Below, in pieces: positions 45,745 to 56,339 of a DNA stretch of 64,000 nt. The notes beneath the pieces were generated by a model. The model was not told the origin of the DNA, did no database searches, and was given only the letters and a program-made list of their open reading frames with translations. Position 1 is the first letter of the stretch, and the number at the start of each line of letters is the position of its first letter. The position numbers were made by a program, and so were the translations under genes. Source of the stretch: Pyrus communis (Eukaryota > Streptophyta > Magnoliopsida > Rosales > Rosaceae); NCBI RefSeq assembly GCF_963583255.1, contig NC_084811.1, positions 19,300,088 through 19,364,087 on the forward strand, read 5' to 3'.

Positions 45745-46009
45745 CGTGCAAGCATGGTAAAAGAATTCACAGCAGAAACTCACCAATTCCATGTTTACTA
45801 AGAGCTTCCATGTGATGCGTTTCGTCTCTTCTAGCAAGAATACCCCCATGTACGTTAGGGTGTAAAGTTTTTACACAACCATCAAGCTGTAACACAATCT
45901 TAGTCATGTTTTAATATGCATAACAGAGTTAATATGCCCAACATTAAATATTTCATAAAGTGATGGATGAGATACGTAATTTCCAGAGAAAAATAACTTG
46001 CCTACCATC

Positions 46010-47158
46010 TGTTTGGGCCCAAAATAATATTATTGGGCCGAGTGTAAGTTTATGTTCGGCCCAAAGCTGTTTCAAATATACTATGGGCTGCCTGGTGGTC
46101 TCGGGCCATTCAACAAGGATGGTCGAGTCCTATCACAAGAAGGAGTAGTTCAGATGAGCAAAGGGGTCAAAGAAGTCCTAGTGCAATTTGGATTCTCGAC
46201 CAACAATGAACATGGCCTCAAAAAGGGGGTGAGTTCAAAGTCCTAATAGGGGTAGGATTGGTCGAAGTAGAGTTGGAACAGAACAAGAAGTCCCAATCCA
46301 GATATGATTTTGACTCGATCTCAAGGAGGATTTGGTGCTATAAATACAAGACATCATGCAACAATCGAGGGACCTCCAATTCAACACACAATTGCCCTGC
46401 GCAAACTTCTCAAACACCTTGAGATTTTTTTATTTTCTTTTTCCGCCGACACATCTTCAGTTTGGATAAACAGCACTGTGTAGGCAACCGAGGAACACCT
46501 TCAGTTTGGATAAACAGTATTGTTGCCGTAGAATCAGCCGACCGCGAAGCACCTTCAGTTTGGATAAATGGCACTGCATCGAGGCCGACTGGTTATCTAT
46601 CCAAGTCTCGGTCGAGAAGGGTTTCCAGATCCTTATTGGCAGAGGTTATCTTATTAACCTTTTCGTGAAGTAAGGTGTTACGAGTTACGACATTCGACGC
46701 ATTAAACGCCGAGTGGTTTTATGATTGGACCGAACCACATTAAACGCCAAGTGAGTTTCAGAGTTCGGCATTCTGAGGGCCGAACCACATTTACCATCAA
46801 GACACACATTACCTTTGAATACTTGTGTCCATATAGTTTGGTGTCGATTCGACGTGCTTATACTCTCACGAATATAATCACCGTGACCGAATCTGACGCC
46901 GACGATTCATGAACTTCGCAGAACTAGTAACCTTGTCTTCAGGCTCGAGAATCCAAAGGTCGAGATTTGTTCCTTCCTCGGCCGCAGTCGCAAGATCAAG
47001 AAGTCAGCAGTGCACTCAACGCAACATCAACAAATTTTACTCCTCAGCCGAGCTCAGCCGACGAGTTGGCAAGCCCTGCATTCAACCGAAAGATGTAGTT
47101 AGCTTATTAGTTTCTCGGCCTGCGCATCACGTAAGCTTTGTAATTTTTAGGGTCAACA
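46010..47158 (+). repeat. 5' LTR of the 8.6 kb element
   Basis: TATA-like ctataaatac at 46338-46347. Three copies of a ~48 bp unit (cttcagtttggataaacag core) lie near 46456, 46499 and 46551. Ends AGGGTCAACA. Confidence 0.92.
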
Positions 47159-47160
47159 TT

Positions 47161-47181
47161 TTGGCACAACCATTGGGACCC
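47161..47181 (+). other. Primer-binding site region of the 8.6 kb element
   Basis: TTGGCACAACCATTGGGACC two bases past the LTR. Same register and similar sequence as the site of the 22.3 kb element. tRNA not assigned. Confidence 0.6.
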
Positions 47182-47229
47182 AGTGCTAAAACTACGAAGT
47201 TCATTTTATATATCAAGATTCCAATCCGG

Positions 47230-47731
47230 CTCCACGTAGCCGATTGTACGAGCTCCTAGAGGAATTGAAAAAACACAATGAGGAACAAAAAAGATCTTTG
47301 GAAGTGGAAAAAATTCTTCGTGGCCATACAAAGATGCAAAAGTCATTCGCTTACATGTTGAGAATAAAAGATCCTATTACCCTGCAAGAGCAATGGGTAA
47401 ACGAAGACAAGGCTCGATTTAATACCTGGCTAGATGGAAAATATTTTCCTTACGTTTTCGACTACAAATCGACTCCATTTGAGGATGGTTGGTTGAAAAG
47501 ATCGGGGGGCAATTTTCCGCTCCGGCCGTAATCAGACATTGGCTTAAGAAAATTGTTACTTTGGCCGAAGAACAAAGGCCACCTATTTTTTCGGTCGAGA
47601 CTGAAAATATGGTCGGCCAAGACCTAGGCCTCCTATTTTTTCGGTTGAGGCTGAAAGTGTGGTAGGCCTAGAAGAAAATGTTCAAGTTTCTGAGCCAAAA
47701 ATTGACTCAGAAAATAATTCGTCAGAAAAGT
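47230..47731 (+). pseudogene. Gag-like fragment before the hAT insertion
   Basis: An open stretch at 47244-47531 reads LLEELKKHNEEQKRSLEVEK, then ITLQEQWVNEDKARFNTWLD. It is Glu/Lys-rich and helical, in the place of gag. I cannot match it to a named Gag family. Stops follow near 47530. Confidence 0.45.
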
Positions 47732-47739
47732 GTTCTAAT

Positions 47740-48458
47740 TAGGGGTGGAAAAATTTCCCAAAAATCCCGAACCGAACCAAAAAAATCCCGATCCCAAACC
47801 AAAAATTTTCCAAACCGAAATTCCCGAAATTTTCGGGATGCTATCCCGAACCGATCTCAAAATTTCGGTATGGGATTCGGGATTGGCTTCTCGATATTTC
47901 GGGAATCCCATACCAAACCAAAAATATATAATATTAATTATTATATATATATATATATTATTCTTTTATAATTGATGCTAGTAGTTTCTAATTCATGCTC
48001 TGCAACCTGGAATGCCCTACACCTTGCATATTTTTCATGTTTTGTTTGATATTCATGTGGATTTTATTATTGCTGCTGCCATGGCTGATGATTTTAGAAG
48101 GCTTGATTCTTTTGTCTCTCAACATATTGCAAAAAGGGTTTAATTAATTTGAATTTTGACTATGATAAAAACAGTCAGGCATGCCAGTGTTCAATTAAAT
48201 GGTAGTGTGAATGAAATGAAATTCCTAGTTCATGAATGTGTTCTTGAATTATATATTTGAAGAACAATTCATAATTTCATATTTCAATTTGGGATTCCCG
48301 ATTTGTCCCAAAATCCTGAAAATATTTTGGGATTCCCGAAATTTGGGATTTCCGAAAATTTGGTTTGGGATTGGTCTTCAAATTCCCGTCCCGAAAAATT
48401 TTGGTTTGGAATTCGGGATACTAGTTTCGGTATGGTATCCCATACCGAACCACCCCTA
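47740..48458. mobile_element. hAT non-autonomous element (719 bp) with perfect 8 bp target duplication
   Basis: Ends are TAGGGGTGG and CCACCCCTA. GTTCTAAT flanks both sides exactly (47732-47739 and 48459-48466). The 150-200 bases inside each end are packed with cccgaa, ttcggga and accaaacc motifs in inverted orientation, as expected for transposase-binding subterminal repeats. The middle is AT-rich with no coding capacity. It interrupts the gag-like frame of the 8.6 kb element, so it is the younger insertion. Confidence 0.92.
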
Positions 48459-48466
48459 GTTCTAAT

Positions 48467-48807
48467 GACGAACAAGACCAATTCATGGTTTCAGTTGAAC
48501 AAACCACACCAATCGATATGATTATTGGTGATAAAGCAGATATGGAGCAATCTCGTTCGGCTCAGTTGTTCGGGTTAAAAGCCGAAATTGGTGAAATTAT
48601 TATGCATGGGGGGCATAATAATTGTCCAACACATTCGGCGGCCGAAAATGAAAAATATTCCGCCGAGTCAAAAATAATTGGAGAAAATTCTTTTCTTGGC
48701 CTAGAGCGAAATCAATTTGAGAATTTTGATGTAAAAAGATCTCGGCTCGGAATAAAACATCGTTGGCCTCTTCCACTTTATGGTTCGGCCACTTTTATTT
48801 TCGTTTG

Positions 48808-48811
<4 letters not shown>
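48467..48811 (+). pseudogene. Continuation of the gag-like frame after the hAT insertion
   Basis: An open frame (MVSVEQTTPIDMIIGDKADM ... HRWPLPLYGSATFIFVC) resumes right after the hAT target duplication and runs into an (AT)n tract. No known domain. Confidence 0.4.

Positions 48812-48849
<38 letters not shown>
48810..48849. repeat. (AT)n microsatellite
   Basis: About 40 bases of AT. It lies at the point where most of pol is missing, and may mark the deletion. Confidence 0.9.
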
Positions 48850-48851
<2 letters not shown>

Positions 48852-49189
48852 GAATAAATTATTTTCTTAACCATTCGGTTTTTCAGCCGATACCTAAGAA
48901 AATAAGGGGGGGTGACAAGATGGTGTGCTGGGCTGAAGGATTGGAATTTTAGTGTCGAATGCATTTTTATTCGGCGGTGGTTTCTCAGTAGTCCTCGGCC
49001 ACATGGCTCGGCTGATTTTCACATCTTCTAAATCATGTGATTATTGATTATTGGTGATCTTTGGTAGACTCCTCTTGGCCGAAACCCACAACTTGAACGA
49101 CTGTTAAGATTTGGTATCCTCGACGGTTAAAAAGAATATTTGTAGCATGCTCTACACCTATCCATCTATAATCAACAGGTTAGACAGAA

Positions 49190-49420
49190 AATGTTCGGCA
49201 AGGGAGAATTAGTTTGGAAAACTGTGCTGCCCACAGGAATTAAAGACCCCAGGTTCGGTAAATAGTCACCGAATTGGGAAGGGCCGTTCGTCGTACATAA
49301 AGTTCTCAGCAAGGGGGGCATATCATCTTAGAGACCGAACCGGTTTAATTCACAAATTACCAATCAATGGGAAATTTTTAAAGAAGTATTATTCGGTCAC
49401 GTGGGAGATGCAAGAATAGT
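49190..49420 (+). pseudogene. Integrase C-terminal end (all that is left of pol)
   Basis: Frame pieces read KMFGKGELVWKTVLPTGIKD, then NWEGPFVVHKVLSKGAYHL-like codons and LPINGKFLKKYY. They match the extreme C-terminus of Tat integrases (compare SKWDGPYVIQEI ... RFLKRHYP in the other element). A TAG near 49261 and a shift interrupt it. Confidence 0.7.
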
Positions 49421-49499
49421 TTATTTCATTAATAAGCTCGCAAAAACGAGTATACAAGTACAGATGGTCGATTCATTTATAGCTAAATGTCCCTAAGGT

Positions 49500-52400
49500 G
49501 AGGAGTGAATGAGAGTTTCAAGAACAGCCTTCAATTCCAACCACCTCACCTCACTCATCGTGACCTCGGCCTGCCGATTCCTCTTGTCCATCTTCAGCTG
49601 CTTGACATGCCGCACACTAGCCGCATATTCAGTCAAGCAAGATTTACCACTAGACTCGAAATCTCTTGCTAGCTTGAAAGCAACTCCAACCTCCGGTTTT
49701 GAAGTTCGGTAATTTGACGATCGAGGTCGGCTAGCGCTTCCTTTTTCGTCTTAAGCATGTCGACCCGTGGACGTAAAGTTTCTTGAACAACCATCGCAGC
49801 TTTCAAGTCGTCTTCGGCCTGAAGGGCTCTCTCGAAAATACTGAAATATTCTCGAGTTCGTTCCAGAGTAGAAGATACTCGAGTAATGGCTTCATTGCTT
49901 AGCTGACCATCAGCCGCAAGATCGTTCAGATATGCCCCTACGGAGTCGAGGCCCTAGCATTCAAGAATTTGTGACGTCGAAAGGGACAGTAGTTCCTGTA
50001 ACTTGACGAAGGCATCTAGTTCGACCGTTGACACGGAAGGTTTGGTTACGGTCGTTGAAGAGCCATTCGCTCCCGATGTAGTTGCAATCAAGGCGTCAAG
50101 CTCGACCTCCCATGAAGGCTGCACAGAAAAAGAAAATTTGTAAGCAAAAGGAAAATTATAAGGAATGCATAACAGAGGGAATTTGTTTCTAAACCTGCCG
50201 AGAGAATACTTCAGCCATGTTCTCTGGTTCATTGCTCGAACCTAGAGAACCTAGGAAAATGTAGATAACGCCCTTCGGCGCATAGAATTGTCGGTGAAAT
50301 GAACGATCGGACACTAACATTTAATATTTTCCTGAGTTCAAACGCGTTATAGTAAAATTAATGAAGAAAGGGGATTGATCCTTACAAAAGCCAAGGTAAC
50401 TTCTTGTGGAGGAATGTCGAGGTTTTGGTCTTGTGGATGGAGCGGCATTTCCTCCGTTGCCTCAGGCTCGACCAGGGGTATTTTCCCACGATCGGCCACA
50501 AGAGGATCCGGTTGAACAGCCGCCTCGACCACGGGAGGAAGATTGGCAGAAGGAAGCTTGGTTGGTCGAGGGCGACTCACCAGCGGGATCTCATCACCCT
50601 CGTCGTCATCATCATCCTGAAATAAAAAGTTGTTAAGACTTGTAAATCTAATAAAATGAAGAAGATCACTAGCGACATAGTCATACCTCTTCCAGGATGA
50701 TTGCTGACTGTTTTGGATTTTTGGAAGAAGTTTTCTTCACCGATGAAGCCACATCCTCCAAGATTGGGGCAATGACTGGCCTCAAAGTTGTCGCTTCCTC
50801 GACTGGCGGAGCAGTGGCTGGCTCAGTCGACTTCGGAGCTATCGTTTTGTCAACCAGCGAGGCAGCTGCTGGTTCGATCATAACTGGAGGGACGGGTCGA
50901 GCTTTGGGCAGCTGGCCAATCAGAGATGGTTGCACGACCGTCGAAGTGCGTACGGTAGGAATAGAATGAGAAACATTAGAAGTGGTCGTTCCTGTCGACT
51001 GACTAGAGATGACATGGATTTCCCATTCCCCTTTCTTTGCCAATTTGTTGACACGTTTTGAAGGACGAGGGGCTGCACCTGCCGTCTCAGTCTCCTAGTG
51101 AGCTCATTTGCTTGTCTTGGAAGAAGGGATTAATTTTTTCTTGGCCGTGACTGAAGCCACCACTTATACTGTTTTCAGCACTCGACTGCTTGAGAAAGTG
51201 AAACCAAGTTAATAAAAATTCGAATGACGGTTTACAAAGAGGAGGTAAAGGTAACCATATATCTTGAGTTGTCCCTTTGGTCTGGAGAGCAAGAGCCCTA
51301 TTTGGTCGGTCGTTGCGGTCGCTAAAGATCTTGTTAATGACCTCTTCGACTGGAGCGCTAAAAAAGTTCTGGATATACTCCTCCCACCTATCACCGAAAA
51401 TGTCAGTACTGAGGGTTTCTGGAATAATTGGTCGAAGACAGAACTTTTGGCATCGTTCCTGAAACTCCTTCTTGGCGTCCGTACATTCCCTCTCTGAAAA
51501 ACTAGATAGGCGTCATCGGCTTAGGAGAGAGTGAGAGGATAGAAGAGGTGTCGAGCAGCCCTGGAGATAGCCGAGCTGTCGAGCGGTGAAGTGGGGGTGG
51601 TATACTTCCTAGCCTGCTCGATGAGCATTGCAGCCGAGAGGAAGGTCGTGGGTAAGCATGAACGATCCCCAGGATTGACGGAGATCAACATCTTCATCTG
51701 CATTCCATGCAGATGTGGAAAGGTTGATTGACGATGGATATTCTCGACGGCGGCAAATCAAGAACTCATCGTTGGAGAGAACGTCGAGGCTGAAGAAGTA
51801 TTTAAACACTTCTTCGGCCTGGTGAGGATGTCGGCTGAGAGGCCAGTTGAAGATCGAGTGCTTCAGTGGGCGAGAAATTGACAATCTCTGGCCGAAGGGG
51901 AGCAAAGTAGACCTACAACCAGAGTTGGAAGACCCAAAGGGGGCCGTTCTGGTGTGGATCAATCTTGTGGAAGGTCATCTCGGTCAGGCAGCGCAAAAGA
52001 TTAGCAAGAATGGCCAGGCTAAGCGCCAGTGTATGTCCGCTAGCCAGGGTTTCGGCTACCGGCATGTTTTCAACCAAACATTTATTGGACTTGGTACAAC
52101 AAATAAATTTGTTGTACCACTAGAAAAGGAAAGCCTCGTGTTCTTCCTCTCGCAGGTTTTTTTCTCCTCGGCCGGCAAAGTGAAGATAAAGGGTGTTGTA
52201 GTTGAAGAAGTTTTTGTGTAGTTTCTGAACTTCTTCCTTTGAAAGTGCTTGACCTTTTCCGCTCAGCGCTTCGAGCTCCCGTTTATCAAAGAGCACCTTC
52301 AGGTCAAGATTTGACGGATACCCAGAGAGGGTGGCGTCAACTGGTATACCAAAGGGAAAAGTCCCCAAGATGGCAATAACGTCGAGAATAGTAAGACCAA

Positions 52401-52842
52401 CAGGGCCAAAAGGGAGGACCATAGTATTGGTGGCCGAGCACCAGAAGCTTGAGGTCGCGATAAGAAGCTCTTTGTCCATGACAATTTCCATGGATGAAAG
52501 GCGAATGGCGTCGTAAATGCCAAGAGCCTTCCATTGTTCACTGAAGATTCTCTCTATTCATGCAACCCAAGTTGCCCAGGTTGCAGTGGTCGAAGGCCAG
52601 GAACTTTGGGGTCTTGCCAAATCCCACTTCAACCATTCAAACCCTTGCAGTAAGGGTGTTAAGCATTGATCCTTGAAAAGTCAGGTGATGGATGGTGGTA
52701 CTGCATCTTTGAAAAATAGAGCAAGGATCCGGTGAGTGGTGCTCATATCGCTTTCAAAGCGTATGGTCTTGATTGAGCATCGATCAATAATCTTCTTGCA
52801 TTTGTTGCATTCCTTAGAGAGCTTAGAAACGAAGGATGCCAT
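49500..52842 (-). pseudogene. Antisense gene with plant mobile domain (PMD)
   Basis: On the minus strand a gene-like tract starts at ATG 52842 (MASFVSKLSKECNKCKK). After stops it reaches 52491-52120, which reads SSFWCSATNTMVLPFGPVGL, then TILDVIAILGTFPFGIPVDA. This is the core pattern of plant mobile domain (PF10536, aminotransferase-like) proteins. It continues with FFSLDVLSNDEFLICRRREY (~51790), Pro/Thr-rich segments (51043-50681, 50580-50347), and a Leu/Lys-rich helical tail with ESSGKSCLTEYAASVRHVKQ near 49650. At least a TGA near 52678 and several frameshifts break it. Tat-lineage antisense genes with PMD-like domains are known; origin by capture of a host PMD gene is inferred. Confidence 0.6.
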
Positions 52843-53420
52843 CAATGAAGATTCAAAGATTCGTCTGGGTCTAAAGAAGGTTTTTCAGATGTGAGCTTGA
52901 AACTTTATGGTTTTGAAAAAGAAGGAATGGCGAAGGGAAGTTCAAAGTTTCTAAAGGCGTAAAATGCGAATGAAGGAAATTCAGGTATTTATAAGCATTT
53001 CAAAAGAAAGATCAAACTTTTGATCTTCAAAAGCGTTAGATTTTCAAATTTCAGGGCGAAATCGACCGGGAAAATCCCTAATCATTTTGGATATTTTGGG
53101 ACTCTCCAAAGATAGGATCGAGCTTTCCATGGTTCAAGGACGTACGATTGCGTGCTGCGGTGGAATCAATGTATTAATGTGGAAGAGACGTTTTGGCTGG
53201 CGCATGTTTTCGAGGATCATGATTGAGGGCTGCTAGGTTAATCAAGGGAGTGAAACACGGCAGGACGTGCAGGAGAATTTGGGTCGTGTGATCACACTTT
53301 ATAAATGCACTCGATGGATGAGACGTGTGAGGCTTTTCGTTATCCCATAGGTATCTCGTAGAGTTCGCTTCTTCAAGGTCGAAATCGGCTAAGGATTCTT
53401 GGCTAAGGACCTCAGAAGCA
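52843..53420. other. Region between antisense gene start and 3' LTR
   Basis: No frame of note. By position it holds the 5' region of the antisense gene. A polypurine tract (aagggggcaa, 53420-53429) closes it. Confidence 0.45.
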
Positions 53421-53429
53421 AGGGGGCAA

Positions 53430-54592
53430 TGTTTGGGCCCAAAATAATATTATTGGGTCGAGTGAAGGTTTATGTTCGGCCCAAAGCTGTTTCAAATATA
53501 CTATGGGCTGCCTGGTGGTCCCAGGCCATTCAACAAGGATGGTCGACTCCTATCGCAAAAAGGAGTAGTTCGGATGAGCAAGGGGTCAAAGAAGTCCTAG
53601 TGCAATTTGGATTCTCGACCAACAATGAATATGGCCTCAAAAAGGGGGTGAGTTCAAAGTCCTAATAGGGGTAGGATTGGTCGAAGTGGAGTTGGAACAG
53701 AACAAGAAGTCCAATCTAGATATGATTTTGACTCGATCTCAAGGAGGATTTGGTGCTATAAATACAAGACATCATGTAACAATCGAGGGACCTCCAATTC
53801 AACACATAATTGCCCTGCGCAAACCTCTCAAACACCTTGAGATTTTTTTTATTTTCTTTTTCTGCCGACACATCTTTAGTTTGGATAAACAGCACTGTGA
53901 AGGTAACCGGCGAACACCTTCAATTTGGATAAATAGCATTGTTGCCGTAGAATCAGCCGACCGCGAAGCACCTTCAGTTTGGATAAACAGCACTGCGTCG
54001 AGGCCGACTGGTTATCTATCTAAGTCTCGGTCGAGAAGGGTTTTCGGATCCTTATTGGCAGAGGTCATCTTATTAGCCTTTTCGGCGAAGTAAGGTGTTA
54101 TGAGTTACGACATTTGGCGCATTAAACACCGAGTGGTTTTATGATTGGATACTCCCAAGTGAGTTCATCTCTTATGGAAAAGCTGGATGATCAGAGTTCA
54201 GCATTCTGAGGGCCGAACCACATTTACCATCATGACACACATTACCTTTGAATACTTGTGTCCATATAGTTTGGTGTCAATTCGACGTGTTTATACTCTC
54301 ACGAAGATAATCACCGTGACCAAATCTGACGCCAACGATTCGTGAACTTCGCAAAATTAGCAGCCTTGTCTTCAGGCTCGAGAATCCAAAGGCCGAGATT
54401 TTTTTCCTTCCTCGGCCGCAGTGGCAAAATCAAGAAGTCAACTGCGCACTCAACGCAACATCAACAAATTTTACTCCTCGGCCAAGCTTGGCCGACGAGT
54501 TGGCACGCCCTGCATTCAACCGAATGACGTAGTTAGCTTATTAGTTACTCGGCCTACGCACCACGTAGGCTTTGTAATTTTTAGGGTCAACA
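53430..54592 (+). repeat. 3' LTR of the 8.6 kb element
   Basis: Colinear with the 5' LTR, with a replaced segment near 54150 and scattered changes. Ends at AGGGTCAACA, next to CCATC. Confidence 0.92.
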
Positions 54593-55671
54593 CCATCTCA
54601 TGGAAACAAGTAAGTTCTCCCACTTTAGTTACTGACAGTCCAGCACTTTCTAAAGCAAATGCCGTTCCTCCTGTCGAAACAATTTTATATCTACAGTTTT
54701 CGAAAACAACCAAATTTAAAGGAATATGGCACTTGCCAGCCACTTAAGTGGAGATAAGTGTTTTCTATTGAAATGAAATTGAAAATATGTTATATAGACT
54801 TGTATGTAACTATTGAGAGTGAAAATCTTAAACATGACATGACTATTTTCAAGCTGACTAACAGGTAAAAGACAATGATTTACAACAAGAGCTCCCTAAT
54901 TGAAGGTTTCTTTGCAAAAGAAAATAAGGACACATTATGAAGTAATGATCCTTAAAAAACTGCGGCAAATGTAACAAGATTTTAATAAAACAAAGTAGGT
55001 TCCTCAAATTAACCCAAGTTCTGAAGGCCATTCCCTAAGACAGCAAGATCCTTCTTGTCTGATAATGATATCTGAGCCTGCCTATTACCTGAAACAAAGA
55101 TTTAATCACATGAATCACAAAAAATAAAGAAGAAAAATAACGAAAGCAAGAGAAACCAAATTCATATAGCACAGACATGCATACATAGGCACATATACAA
55201 CCATCAAACTCACACAAATTCTCTCTTGGAAGTATATTTTTTAATAAGATAAATATATTGCATAATTATCTTTTAAAACACAACTTAAATTTTAAAAATG
55301 GCTAACTACATTTTTCACATTTTGCACCATGCGGTTTTGTAATTGTTCAATATATATATATTTTGTCTCTTTGAACGTCTAAACCTCAACTAGATTGATG
55401 AGTGTTTTTGTCAAAGTGGTGCAATACATTTGCCCCCTATAAACGTCTCACGATTACCATGTCATCAATTTTTAATGAATGATAATCCGACCAAAGAAAA
55501 ATTGAAACTTCATGACCTATCTTGAATACCACCCCCAACCGTCGAAAGGGCGTGAAATGTAGTTAGCCCTTTGAAAAATCGCACGACGCAACAAAATAAT
55601 CAAACCGGAGACGGAGCGAGGGGTTGAGAGTCAGGGTTTGTAACTGTAAGGGTCTCCCCAGCCGCTGCCAT

Positions 55672-56339
55672 GACTTTAAGTGTTCTGCAACTTGAGTGCA
55701 GCAGATATGAGCTCCTGCCTGAGCAATACTGTATCCCACAAAGAGGGAGACATTGCATATATCCACAAACACACATGAGATAAATAAATGTACACACACA
55801 CACACACATACCAGAAGACAAGAAATAGAGAAATGTGGTCGGGGGAAACTGAATTTCATAACGTTAAAGAAGAAGATTGGTGTTCGGAATAATACAGGAG
55901 GTTGTGGTGGCGGCCGCGTTGGGTGTTGTGGCGGCAGGAGCACCAGCCAGACAGCCGAGCATCTCTCTTTGTAAGAGAGAGAGAAGAGAGAGAGAGTGGG
56001 AGTGGTGTGGTGGATGGGTGGCTTTCGGCAGCAAACGGCAAAGGCGACACGGATTCTCTCCGGAACTCTTCCAGACCAATCAATATCCACCGTTCTATAC
56101 TGAGCATGCGGTCATATATAAAACTGGTTTTTCAAGTAAAACTTCCTAAACGACGCCGTTTTGCTCACCTTTCTCTATCGTCTCACACCTGTTCTGGCTG
56201 CTCGCTTGTCTCCCTTTTTGCTGTAGCAACTTCACCGCCCCGCCCACTCTGCCATCCCACTCCCAGTAGTTCCTCAGTCCCATTCTTCCCAGCGAGCCAG
56301 AACCTCCTCCTCCTCCTCCATTGAGTATACTGGGGCAAA
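55672..56339. promoter_or_regulatory. Shared divergent promoter region (PurH-like / TatB-like)
   Basis: The two pseudogenes start 668 bp apart on opposite strands. The interval holds a (CA)n tract at 55793-55808, GA-rich and TC-rich tracts (55974-56000), a GC-rich block and aaacgacgccgtttt at ~56147. No clear TATA box, as is common for plant housekeeping promoters. The PurH leader or plastid transit segment probably lies in its first ~100 bases. Confidence 0.5.

Larger units (their letters stand above)
46010..54592 (+). mobile_element. Non-autonomous Tat-like Ty3/gypsy element (8,583 bp) in the PurH splice donor
   Basis: LTRs at 46010-47158 and 53430-54592 (1,149 and 1,163 bp) start TGTTTGGGCCC and end AGGGTCAACA. 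Perfect target duplications CCATC lie at 46005-46009 and 54593-54597. Inside are a primer-binding site, gag pieces, a hAT insertion, only the C-terminal end of integrase, a long degenerate antisense gene with a plant mobile domain, and a polypurine tract. Protease, RT and RNase H are gone. LTRs differ by many substitutions and indels, so it is older than the 22-37 kb element. The antisense gene and primer-binding site style point to the Tat lineage. Confidence 0.92.
38128..55671 (-). pseudogene. Bifunctional purine biosynthesis PurH (AICAR transformylase / IMP cyclohydrolase), broken
   Basis: Eleven exons with GT-AG borders can be followed on the minus strand: 55671-55606, 55088-55014, 54690-54594, 45886-45784, 45652-45519, 45024-44847, 40140-40014, 39462-39256, 39015-38668, 38558-38432 and 38279-38128. 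They read through the PurH fold in order: [159 protein letters not shown] and EPGGSIRDGDAID. The enzyme makes the last two steps to IMP, in plants probably in plastids. Introns are retained, so this is a duplicated, unprocessed copy. Exons 7 and 8 are broken, and two retrotransposons inflate it to 17.5 kb. Confidence 0.88.

Noticed and set aside
55563..56090. 175-codon minus ORF (MDIDWSGRVPERIRV...) as a gene
   Set aside because: It reads the divergent promoter and PurH exon 1 in a frame that does not match the PurH exon 2 junction and crosses a CA repeat.
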